NCBI RefSeq assembly: GCF_030503615.1
Contig: NZ_CP129963.1
Span: 1,984,001-2,048,000 of the forward strand
Direction: 5' to 3'
Source: Sphingobacterium sp. BN32
Lineage (GTDB): Bacteria; Bacteroidota; Bacteroidia; Sphingobacteriales; Sphingobacteriaceae
Length of the DNA stretch: 64,000 bases
Part shown: positions 26,740 through 36,412 of the stretch, in pieces
Position numbering within the stretch: position 1 is the stretch's first letter
How the letters are laid out: every line of letters starts with the position of its first letter
The notes under the pieces: model-generated
Databases searched by the model: none
The model's input: only the letters and a program-made list of their open reading frames with translations
What the model was told of the DNA's origin: nothing
Program-made: the position numbers and the translations under genes

Positions 26740-27351
26740 ATGCAGGAAATTGATCGAGCAGAACAAGCTTACGCAGGTTGTATAGCAGACATCCAAGAAA
26801 GCTTGTCGACCATCGGTCTGTTGCCCAACAATTTTGAAATCCTCTTGATAGCCTATAAGGAGGAGGATATCCTAAAACTATATGCCAAAGAAAAAGCAAG
26901 CGAATCCTACAGATTCCTCATGTCTTTTCCAGTTCTTACACGATCAGGAACGCTAGGCCCCAAGAAAAAAGAAGGCGATAAACAAGTTCCAGAAGGACAA
27001 TATCGAATCAACCGATTCAACCCCAAGAGCAAGTACCACCTATCGCTCGGAATAAACTACCCAAACGAATACGATCAAGCACAGCAATACACTGGCTCTG
27101 ACATCTTTATTCATGGTGGAACGGAAACCGTAGGCTGCCTGCCAATCGGCGATCCTGCAATAGAAATGCTCTATACCCTCGCATCCCTGGCGAAAGCAAA
27201 CGGGCAAGAAGAAATCCCCGTCTATATTTTCCCTTTTGTCTTAAACGCTGATGCCATCGAAAAACTCAAGCTGGAGTATCCTATAGAGACAATTCTTCGA
27301 TGGGAGCAATTAGCCATCCTTCACAGTCAGCTTCAAAAACAGCTCAAATAA
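26740..27351 (+). CDS. YkuD-domain L,D-transpeptidase-like protein without signal peptide
   Basis: A 203-residue protein with the YkuD catalytic motif: IHGG near residue 127 and VGCLPIG near 135, giving the conserved His and Cys. It resembles the E. coli YafK-type branch, which cleaves or forms links involving meso-diaminopimelate in murein. Relatives are usually exported, but the N-terminus here (MQEIDRAEQAYAGC) has no hydrophobic stretch. The upstream frame offers no better start, because the previous stop is only 1 bp away. Either export is by another route or the enzyme acts elsewhere. Confidence 0.82.
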   Translation: MQEIDRAEQAYAGCIADIQESLSTIGLLPNNFEILLIAYKEEDILKLYAKEKASESYRFLMSFPVLTRSGTLGPKKKEGDKQVPEGQYRINRFNPKSKYHLSLGINYPNEYDQAQQYTGSDIFIHGGTETVGCLPIGDPAIEMLYTLASLAKANGQEEIPVYIFPFVLNADAIEKLKLEYPIETILRWEQLAILHSQLQKQLK

Positions 27352-27515
27352 TTGCTGAAAATTAATATGCTTGCATATTTTTTTCATCAACTTTAACGCC
27401 CCTCAACCGCCCATTTCCCAATTTATTTACTTACCTTTAAAAGGATGCCAAATGCTTAAAAATCACAGCTTAATGCATCTATGATAACGATTATAAATAT
27501 TTAAAGCCTTTTAAA

Positions 27516-28394
27516 ATGATAGAATCAGCAGGAAAACGCTTGCGTACTGCCATGGCTGAAGAAAAGCCCTTGCAAATCGTCGGAGCTATCAATGCTAATC
27601 ATGCCCTCTTAGCCGAACAATCGGGATTTAAAGCAATTTATCTTTCTGGTGGTGGCGTCGCTGCCGGCTCCCTAGGAATACCCGACCTCGGAATCACCAA
27701 TTTACAGGACGTACTTATCGATGTAGAGCGCATCAGCAATGTCTGCTCGCTGCCCCTGCTTGTCGACATCGACACGGGCTTCGGACCGTCGGCCTTCAAT
27801 ATCGCCCGAACGATTAAGTCTTTGGATAAAGCTGGCGCAGCAGGTGTTCATATTGAAGACCAAGTCGGTGCCAAGCGATGTGGTCACCGTCCAGGGAAAG
27901 AACTCGTTTCTCAACAAGAAATGGTAGACCGTGTTAAAGCCGCTGTAGATGCCAAGGTTGACTCCAACTTTGTTATCGGTGCTCGTACAGATGCTTTTGC
28001 ATCCGAAGGCCTAGAAAAAGCGCTAGAGCGTGCAGTTGCTTACAAAGAAGCGGGTGCTGATTTCATCTTCGCCGAGGCCCTATCTGAGCTTGCAGACTAC
28101 CAGCGCTTCGCAGAAGCGACAGGAATTCCTATCCTCGCCAATATCACCGAATTCGGACAAACGCCGCTTTATACGGTAGAGCAACTTCGCGACGTGCAAG
28201 TATCCATCGTGCTATATCCCCTGTCGGCATTTCGTGCCGCCAATAAAGCCGCGTTAAATGTGTATCAGCATATCCGTCAAGATGGCTCACAGCAAGCGGT
28301 AATTGACAGCATGCAAACGCGCGAGGAACTATACCAAAGCATAGATTACTATGCTTATGAAAATCGACTTGATCAATTATTTAAAAACAAATAA
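27516..28394 (+). CDS. prpB: 2-methylisocitrate lyase
   Basis: A 292-residue isocitrate lyase/PEP mutase superfamily enzyme. The catalytic loop is [10 protein letters not shown] (Cys near 120), and the substrate region [10 protein letters not shown] and DIDTGFG Mg-binding site are intact. It splits 2-methylisocitrate to pyruvate and succinate, the last step of the 2-methylcitrate cycle. The prpB-prpC gap is a single base, so they are cotranslated. A TACCTTTA box at 27432-27439 is a possible -7 element. Confidence 0.96.
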   Translation: MIESAGKRLRTAMAEEKPLQIVGAINANHALLAEQSGFKAIYLSGGGVAAGSLGIPDLGITNLQDVLIDVERISNVCSLPLLVDIDTGFGPSAFNIARTIKSLDKAGAAGVHIEDQVGAKRCGHRPGKELVSQQEMVDRVKAAVDAKVDSNFVIGARTDAFASEGLEKALERAVAYKEAGADFIFAEALSELADYQRFAEATGIPILANITEFGQTPLYTVEQLRDVQVSIVLYPLSAFRAANKAALNVYQHIRQDGSQQAVIDSMQTREELYQSIDYYAYENRLDQLFKNK

Positions 28395-28395
28395 T

Positions 28396-29550
28396 ATGAA
28401 AGAAGAGAACAGCACAGGCTTTAAGCCTAAAAAAAGCGTCGCACTTTCGGGTGTGCCCGCCGGAAATACAGCCCTTTGTACAGTAGGTCGCTCGGGCAAT
28501 GACCTCCACTATCGCGGATACGATATCCTCGAGCTTGCCGATCAGGCTAGCTTCGAAGAAGTGGCCTATTTGCTCATCCATGAAAAACTACCGAACAAAG
28601 AGGAGCTCGAAAAATATAAACAGAAGCTGAAAGGCTTACGCGGATTGCCGACCAATGCAAAAGAAGCATTGAAATTAATCCCAAAGAAAGCCCATCCAAT
28701 GGATGTTCTTCGTACATACGTATCCATCTTAGGAACGCTAGAACCGGAACCGCTAGCGCATGAAACCGAAAAAGCGCGCGACATCATCGATCGCCTGATG
28801 GCCAGCTTCCCCTCTGCCCTTCTATTTTGGTACCACTTCTCTCATAACCACAAAGAAATCACGGTAGAAACAAACGATGATAGCATTGCTGCTCACTTCT
28901 TGCATCTACTTCACGGCGAAAAGGCACCTGCTTCCTGGGTAGAAGCCATGCAAATTTCATTAAACTTATATGCAGAGCATGAATTCAATGCCTCTACTTT
29001 TACGGCGCGCGTAATCGCAGGTACGGGGTCTGACTTGTATTCTTGCATCACCGGCGCTATTGGTGCCCTACGTGGTCCAAAACATGGCGGAGCCAACGAA
29101 GTTGCCTTCGAGATACAAAGTCGCTATAAAAATGCGGACGACGCGGAAGCGGACATCCGAAAAAGGCTGGAAGTTAAAGAAGTCATCATCGGTTTCGGGC
29201 ACCCGGTATATACCATCTCCGATCCACGGAACCAGGTCATCAAGCAAGTTGCTAAAAGACTGTCGGAGGAAAAAGGCGATATGAATCTATACGATATCGC
29301 AGAACGCCTGGAGACCCTGATGTGGGATGAAAAGAAAATGTTCCCTAACTTAGATTGGTTCTCTGCAGTAGCTTACCATATCATGGGTATTCCGACCGAT
29401 ATGTTCACTCCGCTCTTCGTGATGTCCAGAATATCAGGATGGGGCGCCCATGTAATCGAACAACGCCAGGATGGAAAGATTATTCGTCCGAGCGCCAACT
29501 ACACGGGTCCGGAAAACCTCGAATTTATTCCTTTAGAAAACAGAAATTAA
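28396..29550 (+). CDS. prpC: 2-methylcitrate synthase
   Basis: A 384-residue citrate synthase family protein. I start at ATG 28396, giving [20 protein letters not shown]; an ATG 45 bp upstream lies inside prpB. Active-site residues are visible: His in [10 protein letters not shown] and in GFGHPVY, and Asp in the [12 protein letters not shown] region. It condenses propionyl-CoA with oxaloacetate. Context between prpB and prpD identifies it as methylcitrate rather than citrate synthase. Confidence 0.95.
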   Translation: MKEENSTGFKPKKSVALSGVPAGNTALCTVGRSGNDLHYRGYDILELADQASFEEVAYLLIHEKLPNKEELEKYKQKLKGLRGLPTNAKEALKLIPKKAHPMDVLRTYVSILGTLEPEPLAHETEKARDIIDRLMASFPSALLFWYHFSHNHKEITVETNDDSIAAHFLHLLHGEKAPASWVEAMQISLNLYAEHEFNASTFTARVIAGTGSDLYSCITGAIGALRGPKHGGANEVAFEIQSRYKNADDAEADIRKRLEVKEVIIGFGHPVYTISDPRNQVIKQVAKRLSEEKGDMNLYDIAERLETLMWDEKKMFPNLDWFSAVAYHIMGIPTDMFTPLFVMSRISGWGAHVIEQRQDGKIIRPSANYTGPENLEFIPLENRN

Positions 29551-29583
29551 TCATATTACGATAAAACAGTATTAAAAGATCCT

Positions 29584-31038
29584 ATGTCATCCTTTATTTC
29601 AAATGATAGACCACAACCAGATCAGGTATTGGTCGATATTGCCGATTACGTATTAGACTACAAAATCAATAGCGATTTAGCGCTAAAAACAGCACATTAC
29701 TGCTTCTTAGATACTATAGGCTGTGGTTTCGAAGCATTGACCTACCCTGCTTGCACAAAATTATTAGGCCCTATCGTACCGGGTACCGTGGTGCCAAACG
29801 GCGCGAAAGTTCCGGGTACTCCTTATCAGCTTGATCCTATTCAAGCCGCTTTCAATATTGGCGCTATGGTACGTTGGTTAGACTTCAACGACACCTGGCT
29901 TGCTGCCGAATGGGGACACCCTTCGGACAACCTGGGCGGAATCCTTGCAGTGGCAGATTGGATTTCCCGCAATCGTATCGCTGAGGGCAAGGAAGCCTTG
30001 ACCATGGACAAAGTATTGGAGGCAATGGTGATGGCGCACGAAATTCAAGGCGTATTGGCATTGGAAAACTCCTTCAATAAGGTAGGTTTAGATCATGTTA
30101 TCCTCGTAAAAGTGGCTTCAACAGCTGTAGTAGGGAAATTGATAGGGCTCAATAAAGACGAATTGATCAACGCTATTTCTCTAGCCTTTGTCGATGGACA
30201 ATCTTTACGCACATACCGACACGCACCAAATACGGGTAGCCGTAAATCATGGGCAGCCGGAGATGCGACATCGAGAGCTGTTCGTTTAGCATTAATTGCT
30301 CAGAAAGGCGAAATGGGATATCCATCGGTACTTACAGCACCAGTATGGGGATTCTATGATGTGTCGTTCAAAGGACAGGCATTCAAATTCCAACGTCCTT
30401 ACGGTTCTTACGTCATGGAGAATGTATTGTTCAAGATCTCATTCCCTGCCGAGTTCCACTCGCAAACTGCAGTAGAGGCAGCGATGACCCTGCACGAGCA
30501 ATTGAAGGAAATGGGCAAAACAGCAGCAGACATCAAGTCCATCAAAATCCGTACGCATGAAGCTGCAATCCGCATCATCGATAAAAAAGGACCATTGCAC
30601 AACCCTGCCGACCGCGATCACGCCATCCAATACATGGTTGCCGTTCCTTTGATCTTTGGCCGTTTAACAGCTGCCGACTACGAAGACAAGATAGCTTCCG
30701 ATCCACGCATCGACGCCCTTCGCGAGCGTATCACCTGCCATGAGGATCCAGCTTTCACGGAAGATTACCATGATCCAGAAAAACGTTCAATTGCCAATGC
30801 ATTAACGCTTGAACTAGAAGATGGCACTGTCCTAAAAGAAGTGGTGGTAGAATATCCAATCGGACACAAACGCCGCCGCGACGAAGGCATCCCAAAACTG
30901 ATCGAAAAATATAAGATCAACCTCGCTCGCGTATTCGCCGACAAACAACAGAAAACTGCAATCGAAAAAACACTGGATTATGATACTTTCGTGAAATTGA
31001 AAGTTAATGAGCTGGTGGATGTTTATTGCTGGAATTAG
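29584..31038 (+). CDS. prpD: 2-methylcitrate dehydratase
   Basis: A 484-residue MmgE/PrpD family protein of normal length. Conserved segments include [20 protein letters not shown] and [13 protein letters not shown] near the active site, and PVIFGRL-like [16 protein letters not shown]. It dehydrates 2-methylcitrate. An aconitase for the rehydration step is not in the window. With prpB and prpC it forms the propionate operon. The stop codon is contributed by the first TTAGATA heptad of the downstream array. Confidence 0.95.
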   Translation: MSSFISNDRPQPDQVLVDIADYVLDYKINSDLALKTAHYCFLDTIGCGFEALTYPACTKLLGPIVPGTVVPNGAKVPGTPYQLDPIQAAFNIGAMVRWLDFNDTWLAAEWGHPSDNLGGILAVADWISRNRIAEGKEALTMDKVLEAMVMAHEIQGVLALENSFNKVGLDHVILVKVASTAVVGKLIGLNKDELINAISLAFVDGQSLRTYRHAPNTGSRKSWAAGDATSRAVRLALIAQKGEMGYPSVLTAPVWGFYDVSFKGQAFKFQRPYGSYVMENVLFKISFPAEFHSQTAVEAAMTLHEQLKEMGKTAADIKSIKIRTHEAAIRIIDKKGPLHNPADRDHAIQYMVAVPLIFGRLTAADYEDKIASDPRIDALRERITCHEDPAFTEDYHDPEKRSIANALTLELEDGTVLKEVVVEYPIGHKRRRDEGIPKLIEKYKINLARVFADKQQKTAIEKTLDYDTFVKLKVNELVDVYCWN

Positions 31039-31080
31039 ATATTAGATTTTAGACATTAGACACCAGAGTATGGTGTTTAG

Positions 31081-31106
31081 AAAGGGGTGCTTTTACACCC
31101 CTTTTT
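31081..31106 (+). terminator. prpD terminator
   Basis: AAAGGGGTG-CTTTTA-CACCCCTTTTTT: a stem of at least 9 bp followed by T residues, 43 bp past the prpD stop and just after the heptads and AGAGTATGG. Confidence 0.9.
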
Positions 31107-31377
31107 TGTGCTTGTATGGAAGTTGGAAAGGAAGAAAATTTTGTTTTGAACCTTTGGTTTCGATGGAATTGTCTTGAACCAGGAAAGGAAAGATGAAAGG
31201 ATGTGCAGGATCGAGTCTAACTACTAAATACTAAATACTATTCTGAAAGGAAAGATGAAAGGATTGGCAGGGTCGGGTCTAAAATCTAATGTCTGAAATC
31301 TAACATCTATTCCATGTCGTACTTAACTGTTCGTTAATAGTGCAACGGACACTCGTTTACTTAGAGCCCTTTTAAAA

Positions 31378-31457
31378 CCCTTTTAAACCCCATTACTATC
31401 CATATCAAACCCGCTTCCGATGGGCTAATATATGGTTATGAAAGGGGTTTGAAAGGG
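31378..31457. repeat. Long imperfect hairpin, TTGAAAGGG family
   Basis: CCCTTTTAAACCCCATTA... at 31378-31405 pairs imperfectly with ...TATGAAAGGGGTTTGAAAGGG ending at 31457. The tail TTATACAATGGGTTTGAG resembles the tails of the elements at 10873 and 47436. Confidence 0.6.
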
Positions 31458-31633
31458 TTATACAATGGGTTTGAGTGAACGAAAGATTGAGTTGTGCTTG
31501 ATTCTGCCTATCCTTAAATCCTTTCTTTCCTGGTTCAAGACAATATCATCCTTAAATCCTTCCTTTCCTGGATCAGAAATAGTATTTAGTACTTAGTATA
31601 AAGACCTATGCTGCCAACAACCCCTGAGACCAC

Positions 31634-31657
31634 AAAAAAAGGAGCCTAATCGGCTCC
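31634..31657 (-). terminator. fadJ-like gene terminator
   Basis: On the minus strand GGAGCC-GATTA-GGCTCC is followed by seven T. It follows the heptad array and the GAGTAGG linker. Confidence 0.85.
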
Positions 31658-31690
31658 CTACTCTAATGTCTAAAATCTAAAATCTTACAT

Positions 31691-33781
31691 CTAATGTCTA
31701 ATATCTAAAGAATTAGCTTCAAAGCCCTTATAGAATTGGAATTCATCTTTGGCGAGCTTCTCCAATGACTGGGGGATTTCCCATTGCTCACCGGCGGCGG
31801 CATAGCCTTTACATTCTTCGACGAACTGTGCTAAACCGACCTGATCTATATGTCCGAATACCCCGCCAGTATGTGTTGGGTAGCCTAATCCGAACACAGA
31901 ACCTATATCTCCATCAATAGCTTTGCTAAGGATTCCTTCGTCGAGGCAACGATAGCTATCCAACGCTACAACGTGCAGCAGACGTTTCTTCAGGTCTTCG
32001 GTGCTAGGAATTTCTTTACTAACAGCAATATCTGGATCTTGCCAATATTGCTTTTTGCCGCCATCTGCAGGATAGTCATAGAATCCTTTGCCAGACCTTC
32101 TGCCGGATCGGCCTTCGGCGATCAGCTTTTTGAGGTAGCTGAGCGTTCGTTGTTGCGACGGGTGCAGTTTTGGTAACTGCTCATATACTTTGACCATGAG
32201 GTCTAAGGTTATTTCATCTAATACAGCAAGTGGACCGACGCCAAAGCCTGCTAATCTTGCTGCGCCCTCTATTTGTTCTAATGGAATGCCCTCTTGAATC
32301 ATGCTAATACCTTCCAACAGATAATTGAAGAAAATGCGCGATGTAAAGAATGCAGGACCATCCTGAACGACGATTGGTATCTTCTTCAGTTTAGAAATAA
32401 AATGAAGAGCTTTATTTAATGTTTCTTCGCTCGTCTGCTTTCCGCATATCACTTCCACGAGGGGCATCCGATCTACGGGCGAGAAAAAGTGGAGTCCGAT
32501 GAAGTTGGAAGGATTTTTACTGGCAATAGCCAGCTTAGAGATTGGAAGTGAGGTCGTATTCGATGCGAATACGCCGCCCTCATGCAACAGATCAGCGCTT
32601 TCTGCAATCACTTGATTTTTTAAAGCGATATCCTCGAATACCGCCTCCACAATAATATCGGCATTGTGCATCTCTGCTAGCTTATCCGTAGCATGGATAC
32701 GCGCCAGAATAATTTCCTTATGCTTTTCAGTAGCCTTTCCAAGGCTAATTGATTTATCAAGCACTTTAGCGGAATAGGCTCTACCTCGCTCGGCGCTTTC
32801 TAAACTAATATCGCGTAATACAACGTCAAAGCCTGCTTTTGCTACTTCATAGGCAATCCCTGCCCCCATCATGCCCGCACCGATTACCCCTATCTTTTGT
32901 ATAGGAAAGGATGCTGCCGCAGCCGCCATGCGAGATGCGTCCGCCGTACCATAATATTGCGTTCGAAGCATTGCCAAAGGCTCTTTACGCTGCAGAACGC
33001 TGCAAAATGCATCTGCTTCCAATTCGTAGGCATCGGCAAGATTTTCGTTCAGCGAATCTTGAAAAACCTGAACAATGGCGAGCTGACTTGGGATCGCTCT
33101 ATTGATTTTTGAAGAAAGGTTGACGAAGTATTCGGCTTCAGCCTCTTTAATTACTAAATGCGACTCTGACTCCAGTTGCTTATGTGCGGCGATACATGAC
33201 AGCGCCAAAGAAAGCCCTTCCTCTTCTTCTTCAAAAAGCAGGTTGGCTAAACCTAGTTTTAAAGCCTCTTCTGCCTGATAGATTTTTCCGCTAGTGAGAA
33301 TATTTAGTGCACCTTCTGCCCCCAATCGCTGCAATAGATTGATCGTACCACCAAATCCGGGCATCAAACCGAACTTTGTTTCCGGAAAGCCTAGTTTACC
33401 TTTGCTTTTAGATAGCAGAATATAGTTTGCCATGCTAGCAAAAGAATAGGCTGCCGATAAACACTCGTCGTGCACAATGCAAACGATAGGCTTACGAAAT
33501 GCTTTTAATCGGCTGATGCGTTTTGAAACACTATTTAAGCGATCGACAAAGACTTGCCAGGCCATCGCCTCCTCAAAAAGAACCTTGTAGTCTGTTCCTA
33601 CCGCAGGATCTTTAAATTCGAATATAATGGCTTTCGAGCTGCCCTCTTCCAGAAAATCAATGGCTTGCGGAAGCAGCTCGTCAAAGAAGTCTAAATCGAC
33701 AATGATGGATTCCTTGTTATCGCTCGAAAACTCGAACCTTAAAATTCCGTGCTGCGCTTTATCTATGTTAATATTTTTCAT
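31691..33781 (-). CDS. Hydratase/3-hydroxyacyl-CoA dehydrogenase, FadJ-like
   Basis: A 696-residue two-domain beta-oxidation protein. The C-terminal part is a well-kept 3-hydroxyacyl-CoA dehydrogenase: NAD motif GVIGAGMMGAGIA (298-310), catalytic His431 in GLHFFSPVDRMP, and DGPAFFTSRI. The N-terminal crotonase domain is altered: the oxyanion-hole glycines are replaced by SAA (109-111) and the first catalytic glutamate by Ser113, while the second is kept as Glu134 in GFPETKFG. Hydratase activity is therefore doubtful. It lies 21 bp after an acyl-CoA dehydrogenase gene. The last residues, LDIRH, are encoded by heptad repeats. Confidence 0.88.
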   Translation of the reverse strand: MKNINIDKAQHGILRFEFSSDNKESIIVDLDFFDELLPQAIDFLEEGSSKAIIFEFKDPAVGTDYKVLFEEAMAWQVFVDRLNSVSKRISRLKAFRKPIVCIVHDECLSAAYSFASMANYILLSKSKGKLGFPETKFGLMPGFGGTINLLQRLGAEGALNILTSGKIYQAEEALKLGLANLLFEEEEEGLSLALSCIAAHKQLESESHLVIKEAEAEYFVNLSSKINRAIPSQLAIVQVFQDSLNENLADAYELEADAFCSVLQRKEPLAMLRTQYYGTADASRMAAAAASFPIQKIGVIGAGMMGAGIAYEVAKAGFDVVLRDISLESAERGRAYSAKVLDKSISLGKATEKHKEIILARIHATDKLAEMHNADIIVEAVFEDIALKNQVIAESADLLHEGGVFASNTTSLPISKLAIASKNPSNFIGLHFFSPVDRMPLVEVICGKQTSEETLNKALHFISKLKKIPIVVQDGPAFFTSRIFFNYLLEGISMIQEGIPLEQIEGAARLAGFGVGPLAVLDEITLDLMVKVYEQLPKLHPSQQRTLSYLKKLIAEGRSGRRSGKGFYDYPADGGKKQYWQDPDIAVSKEIPSTEDLKKRLLHVVALDSYRCLDEGILSKAIDGDIGSVFGLGYPTHTGGVFGHIDQVGLAQFVEECKGYAAAGEQWEIPQSLEKLAKDEFQFYKGFEANSLDIRH

Positions 33782-33802
33782 GTTTATTTTTGGCTGAGGT
33801 AC

Positions 33803-34966
33803 CTATTTACTCTGATAATGCACCTGATCGATTGAGGTCTTCGCAATAATCTCCCGCATAATCTCAGATGTACCTCCAATAATAGTTCCAACCCTCACAT
33901 CCCGATATAAGCGGGCGATTTTATAATCCTCTGTAAAACCATAGCCCCCGAAAAACTGTAGGCATTCATTTACGACTTTTATCGCCAACTCACTGGCTTG
34001 CAGTTTGGCAATGGAGCACTCTTCTACGGCATATTTTCCCTCATGCTGAAGGTCGCAGCAATGATATACATAGGCTCTAATAACCTTCACATCAGCAATC
34101 AATTGCGCCATACGATGGCGAATCACCTGAAAGTCTTTCAATGTTTTTTTAAAGGCCGACCGTTGCTCTATATAATCCAAAGTGTAGTCAATAGCAGACT
34201 TTGCTGTAGCCAAGCTATGTATTGCTATAGTTAAACGCTCCAACTGAAGGCCACCCATTAGATATTTAAAGCCATCGCCCTCAACGCCCAATAGATTTTC
34301 CTTCGGAACCCGAACATGATTGAACCCAAGTTCTGCAGTATCAGAGGCATGCCAACCCATCTTATCAATTTTATTGGCGGTCACACCTTCAGCATGTCGA
34401 TCGATAAGCAACAAACTGATGCCTTTGCTTCCTGCGCTTGGATCTGTCTTAACGGCAGTAACAAAGAAATCGCCATAATAGCCATTCGTAATGAAAGTCT
34501 TCGAACCATTAACGATATAATGATCGCCCTCTAGCACAGCAGTGGTCTGAATGCTTTGTACATCAGAGCCGGCACCAGGCTCGGTAATGGCTACTGCACT
34601 AACCATATCACCTAAGATCACGGGCCCTAGATACTTTTCTTTTAAATATTCAGAACCATATTTTAATAAATAGGGTGCCGACATATATTGAATTACTAAT
34701 GCTGATATGGTGAAACCTCCCGAATAACAGTACGAAAGTTCTTCACAAAAAATAAGAGAATAATAGAAATCTAAATCGAGGCCATTGAGGCTTTCAGGAT
34801 AGTTTAGGCCCATGTACCCCATTTCTCCCATTTTCTTCCAAATGTTTTTATCGATTTGCCGTTCCTTTTCCCATCGATCGATGTGGGGGGTGATTTCTTT
34901 TTGAATAAAGTGTCTTAGACTTTCACGGAAAATTTGATGTTCAGCGGTTAATTCTGATGCGCGCAT
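33803..34966 (-). CDS. Acyl-CoA dehydrogenase
   Basis: A 387-residue flavoprotein. Signatures include AITEPGAGSDVQ (FAD/substrate), QFFGGYGFTEDYKIARLYRDVRVG and IIGGTSEIMREIIA near the C-terminus. The catalytic-base position is covered by the GYGFTEDY...GGTSEI region and looks like that of short- or branched-chain enzymes. It catalyses the first, FAD-linked step of acyl-CoA oxidation. It is the promoter-proximal gene of a two-gene unit with the FadJ-like gene. Chain-length specificity cannot be read with confidence. Confidence 0.93.
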   Translation of the reverse strand: MRASELTAEHQIFRESLRHFIQKEITPHIDRWEKERQIDKNIWKKMGEMGYMGLNYPESLNGLDLDFYYSLIFCEELSYCYSGGFTISALVIQYMSAPYLLKYGSEYLKEKYLGPVILGDMVSAVAITEPGAGSDVQSIQTTAVLEGDHYIVNGSKTFITNGYYGDFFVTAVKTDPSAGSKGISLLLIDRHAEGVTANKIDKMGWHASDTAELGFNHVRVPKENLLGVEGDGFKYLMGGLQLERLTIAIHSLATAKSAIDYTLDYIEQRSAFKKTLKDFQVIRHRMAQLIADVKVIRAYVYHCCDLQHEGKYAVEECSIAKLQASELAIKVVNECLQFFGGYGFTEDYKIARLYRDVRVGTIIGGTSEIMREIIAKTSIDQVHYQSK

Positions 34967-35298
34967 AATTATTTACAGTGGTTAAAAAGATTCAGTAATG
35001 TGTTAAATCGTTTATAATGGCCGCAGTCCTGTTTGATAGAAAACTGAGCGGAAATATAGCTGAACCCATACTAATTTAATTGAAATTGATGAGAATAACC
35101 AAAGGCGTAAAATATAAATAATGATAATTTAACAAAATATTCATATCATTGAATAATTAAATTATCACATTAACAACAAATAGCTATTCTTATTATATAT
35201 TTATCAACGATAGATGAAATCTCTTACAACAAGGTTAAGAACTGGCGTTAAATTTGTGCAAATAAATTCATTACATTTACCCATTATTGATACTGCTT
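34967..35298. other. Divergent AT-rich intergenic region
   Basis: No gene. On the minus strand TATATTTC (35054-35061) could be a -7 box for the acyl-CoA dehydrogenase gene; on the plus strand TACATTTA (35273-35280) may serve the lipoprotein gene. No repeats or hairpins were recognised. Confidence 0.35.
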
Positions 35299-35757
35299 AT
35301 GATAAAACCTTTACAATTTTTATTACTTATTATTGCTTTTTGTTTTTTTCAGTCTTGTGAGAAGTTGGAATCTTCGCACGATCAAGATGAAGAAATGCTC
35401 GCCAAAGTCAAGCTTGAGGGCACATATGCCATTCTCAATCCCCTAGCCTTTCTTAATCTGGAGAACGGTTTTGAGCTGTTCAATAATAACGCGATTGCAC
35501 CAACGGTGAAAAAGATAAACGAGAATACTTACAATATCACTTGGAACCATGCATTGGTGCCAGCGCTAGAAGGATATGAATTTAAACTCATCGGCAATAA
35601 TGAAAATGGGGATCTCCAATATGTGGCGAGCAATAAAGTTGGGGATGAAGGGATTCTTATGTTTATTATTGATAAGGAGAAAGGGACATCAAAGCTGTCC
35701 GTAAATATCAAAGCGGGCGCTGCTAAATATGTGGCAAGTGCTGCGTTGAAAAAATAA
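35299..35757 (+). CDS. Small putative lipoprotein
   Basis: A 152-residue protein. I start at ATG 35299 rather than the TTG at 35287, because this gives a compact lipoprotein signal: MIKPLQFLLLIIAFCFFQSC with a Cys at about 20. The mature part is beta-strand rich (NTYNITWNHALVPALEGYEF; GILMFIIDKEKGTSKLSV). I do not recognise the family. It is probably an outer-membrane or periplasmic lipoprotein, alone between a divergent dehydrogenase operon and a terminator. Confidence 0.75.
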   Translation: MIKPLQFLLLIIAFCFFQSCEKLESSHDQDEEMLAKVKLEGTYAILNPLAFLNLENGFELFNNNAIAPTVKKINENTYNITWNHALVPALEGYEFKLIGNNENGDLQYVASNKVGDEGILMFIIDKEKGTSKLSVNIKAGAAKYVASAALKK

Positions 35758-35816
35758 TATACGAATTGACTCTTGTACTGAACCTGAGAAATGTATAACA
35801 TTAAAAATGTTTATTT

Positions 35817-35853
35817 AAAAAAACTAAAGGGGCTGATCGCCCCTTTAGTTTTT
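35817..35853. terminator. Bidirectional terminator
   Basis: AAAAAACTAAAGGGGC-TGAT-CGCCCCTTTAGTTTTTT is a near-perfect palindrome with A and T tracts, between the lipoprotein gene and the convergent hypothetical gene. Confidence 0.92.
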
Positions 35854-35908
35854 TCATTCTTATCACAACTTAAGAATATCTTTAGTTCATAACACAAATT
35901 AGCAATAC

Positions 35909-36337
35909 TTAACTATTAAAATAAAGCGCTTTGATTTCCTCAATTTTAGAATCAAAGACATCTTCAGGACAATTCATTAATTGCCGAATTCCATTGATTT
36001 GATAGAAGCTCTTTTCATCCAAGATGTTTAAGAACAGGAAGAGCTCTTTCAAGATTAAACGCTCTTTATCGTCCGATCGGGTTGAAAGAATCTCTAACAA
36101 GGATAGTTTGATCTCATTCAGACTCAAATTATAATGTGCTAATCCTCCTCCAATACTCCAAAATGCTTGATCCAGAATATCCTTATACTGAATCTGATCG
36201 AATAGTTTTACTAAAGCTGTCTGTCGTTCAGGACATAAAGATTCCAGATTGACATAGCCGGAACAACAATTGGACAGTAAGGCTTTAACGCGTTCATTTA
36301 AATCCTCTTCCAAAAAAGCTGTGTTTGAATTTTCCAT
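35909..36337 (-). CDS. Hypothetical protein
   Basis: A 142-residue protein from the ATG at 36337 (MENSNTAFLEED). An open frame continues to 36412, but that stretch looks like AT-rich promoter sequence. It is acidic, all-helical by eye and has no signal or membrane segment. It contains CCSGYVNLESLC, with three cysteines, but no known metal motif. I do not recognise it. It ends against the bidirectional terminator at 35817. Confidence 0.65.
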   Translation of the reverse strand: MENSNTAFLEEDLNERVKALLSNCCSGYVNLESLCPERQTALVKLFDQIQYKDILDQAFWSIGGGLAHYNLSLNEIKLSLLEILSTRSDDKERLILKELFLFLNILDEKSFYQINGIRQLMNCPEDVFDSKIEEIKALYFNS

Positions 36338-36412
36338 ATATTCTGTTTGATTTGTTATTTTATTAATAGTTGAACAAATGTGAGCACCTCGTGCATAGCA
36401 GCTGTCTATCAT

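Larger units (their letters stand above)
31039..31690. repeat. Composite repeat island 3
   Basis: A 650-bp gap without genes between the convergent prpD and fadJ-like genes. It begins with TAGA heptads that include the prpD stop (31033-31067) and ends with a seven-unit TCTAANN array (31662-31710) that, read on the minus strand, includes the fadJ-like stop. In between are two terminators, right-half and left-half copies of the CCTTTCCTGG palindrome (about 31170-31215, 31240-31275 and 31515-31570), TAGTA heptads (31217-31240 and 31580-31605) and a long imperfect hairpin (31378-31457). Confidence 0.85.

Noticed and set aside
31039..31690. Possible insertion sequence
   Set aside because: No transposase frame, no terminal inverted repeats with target duplication; only short repeat modules.
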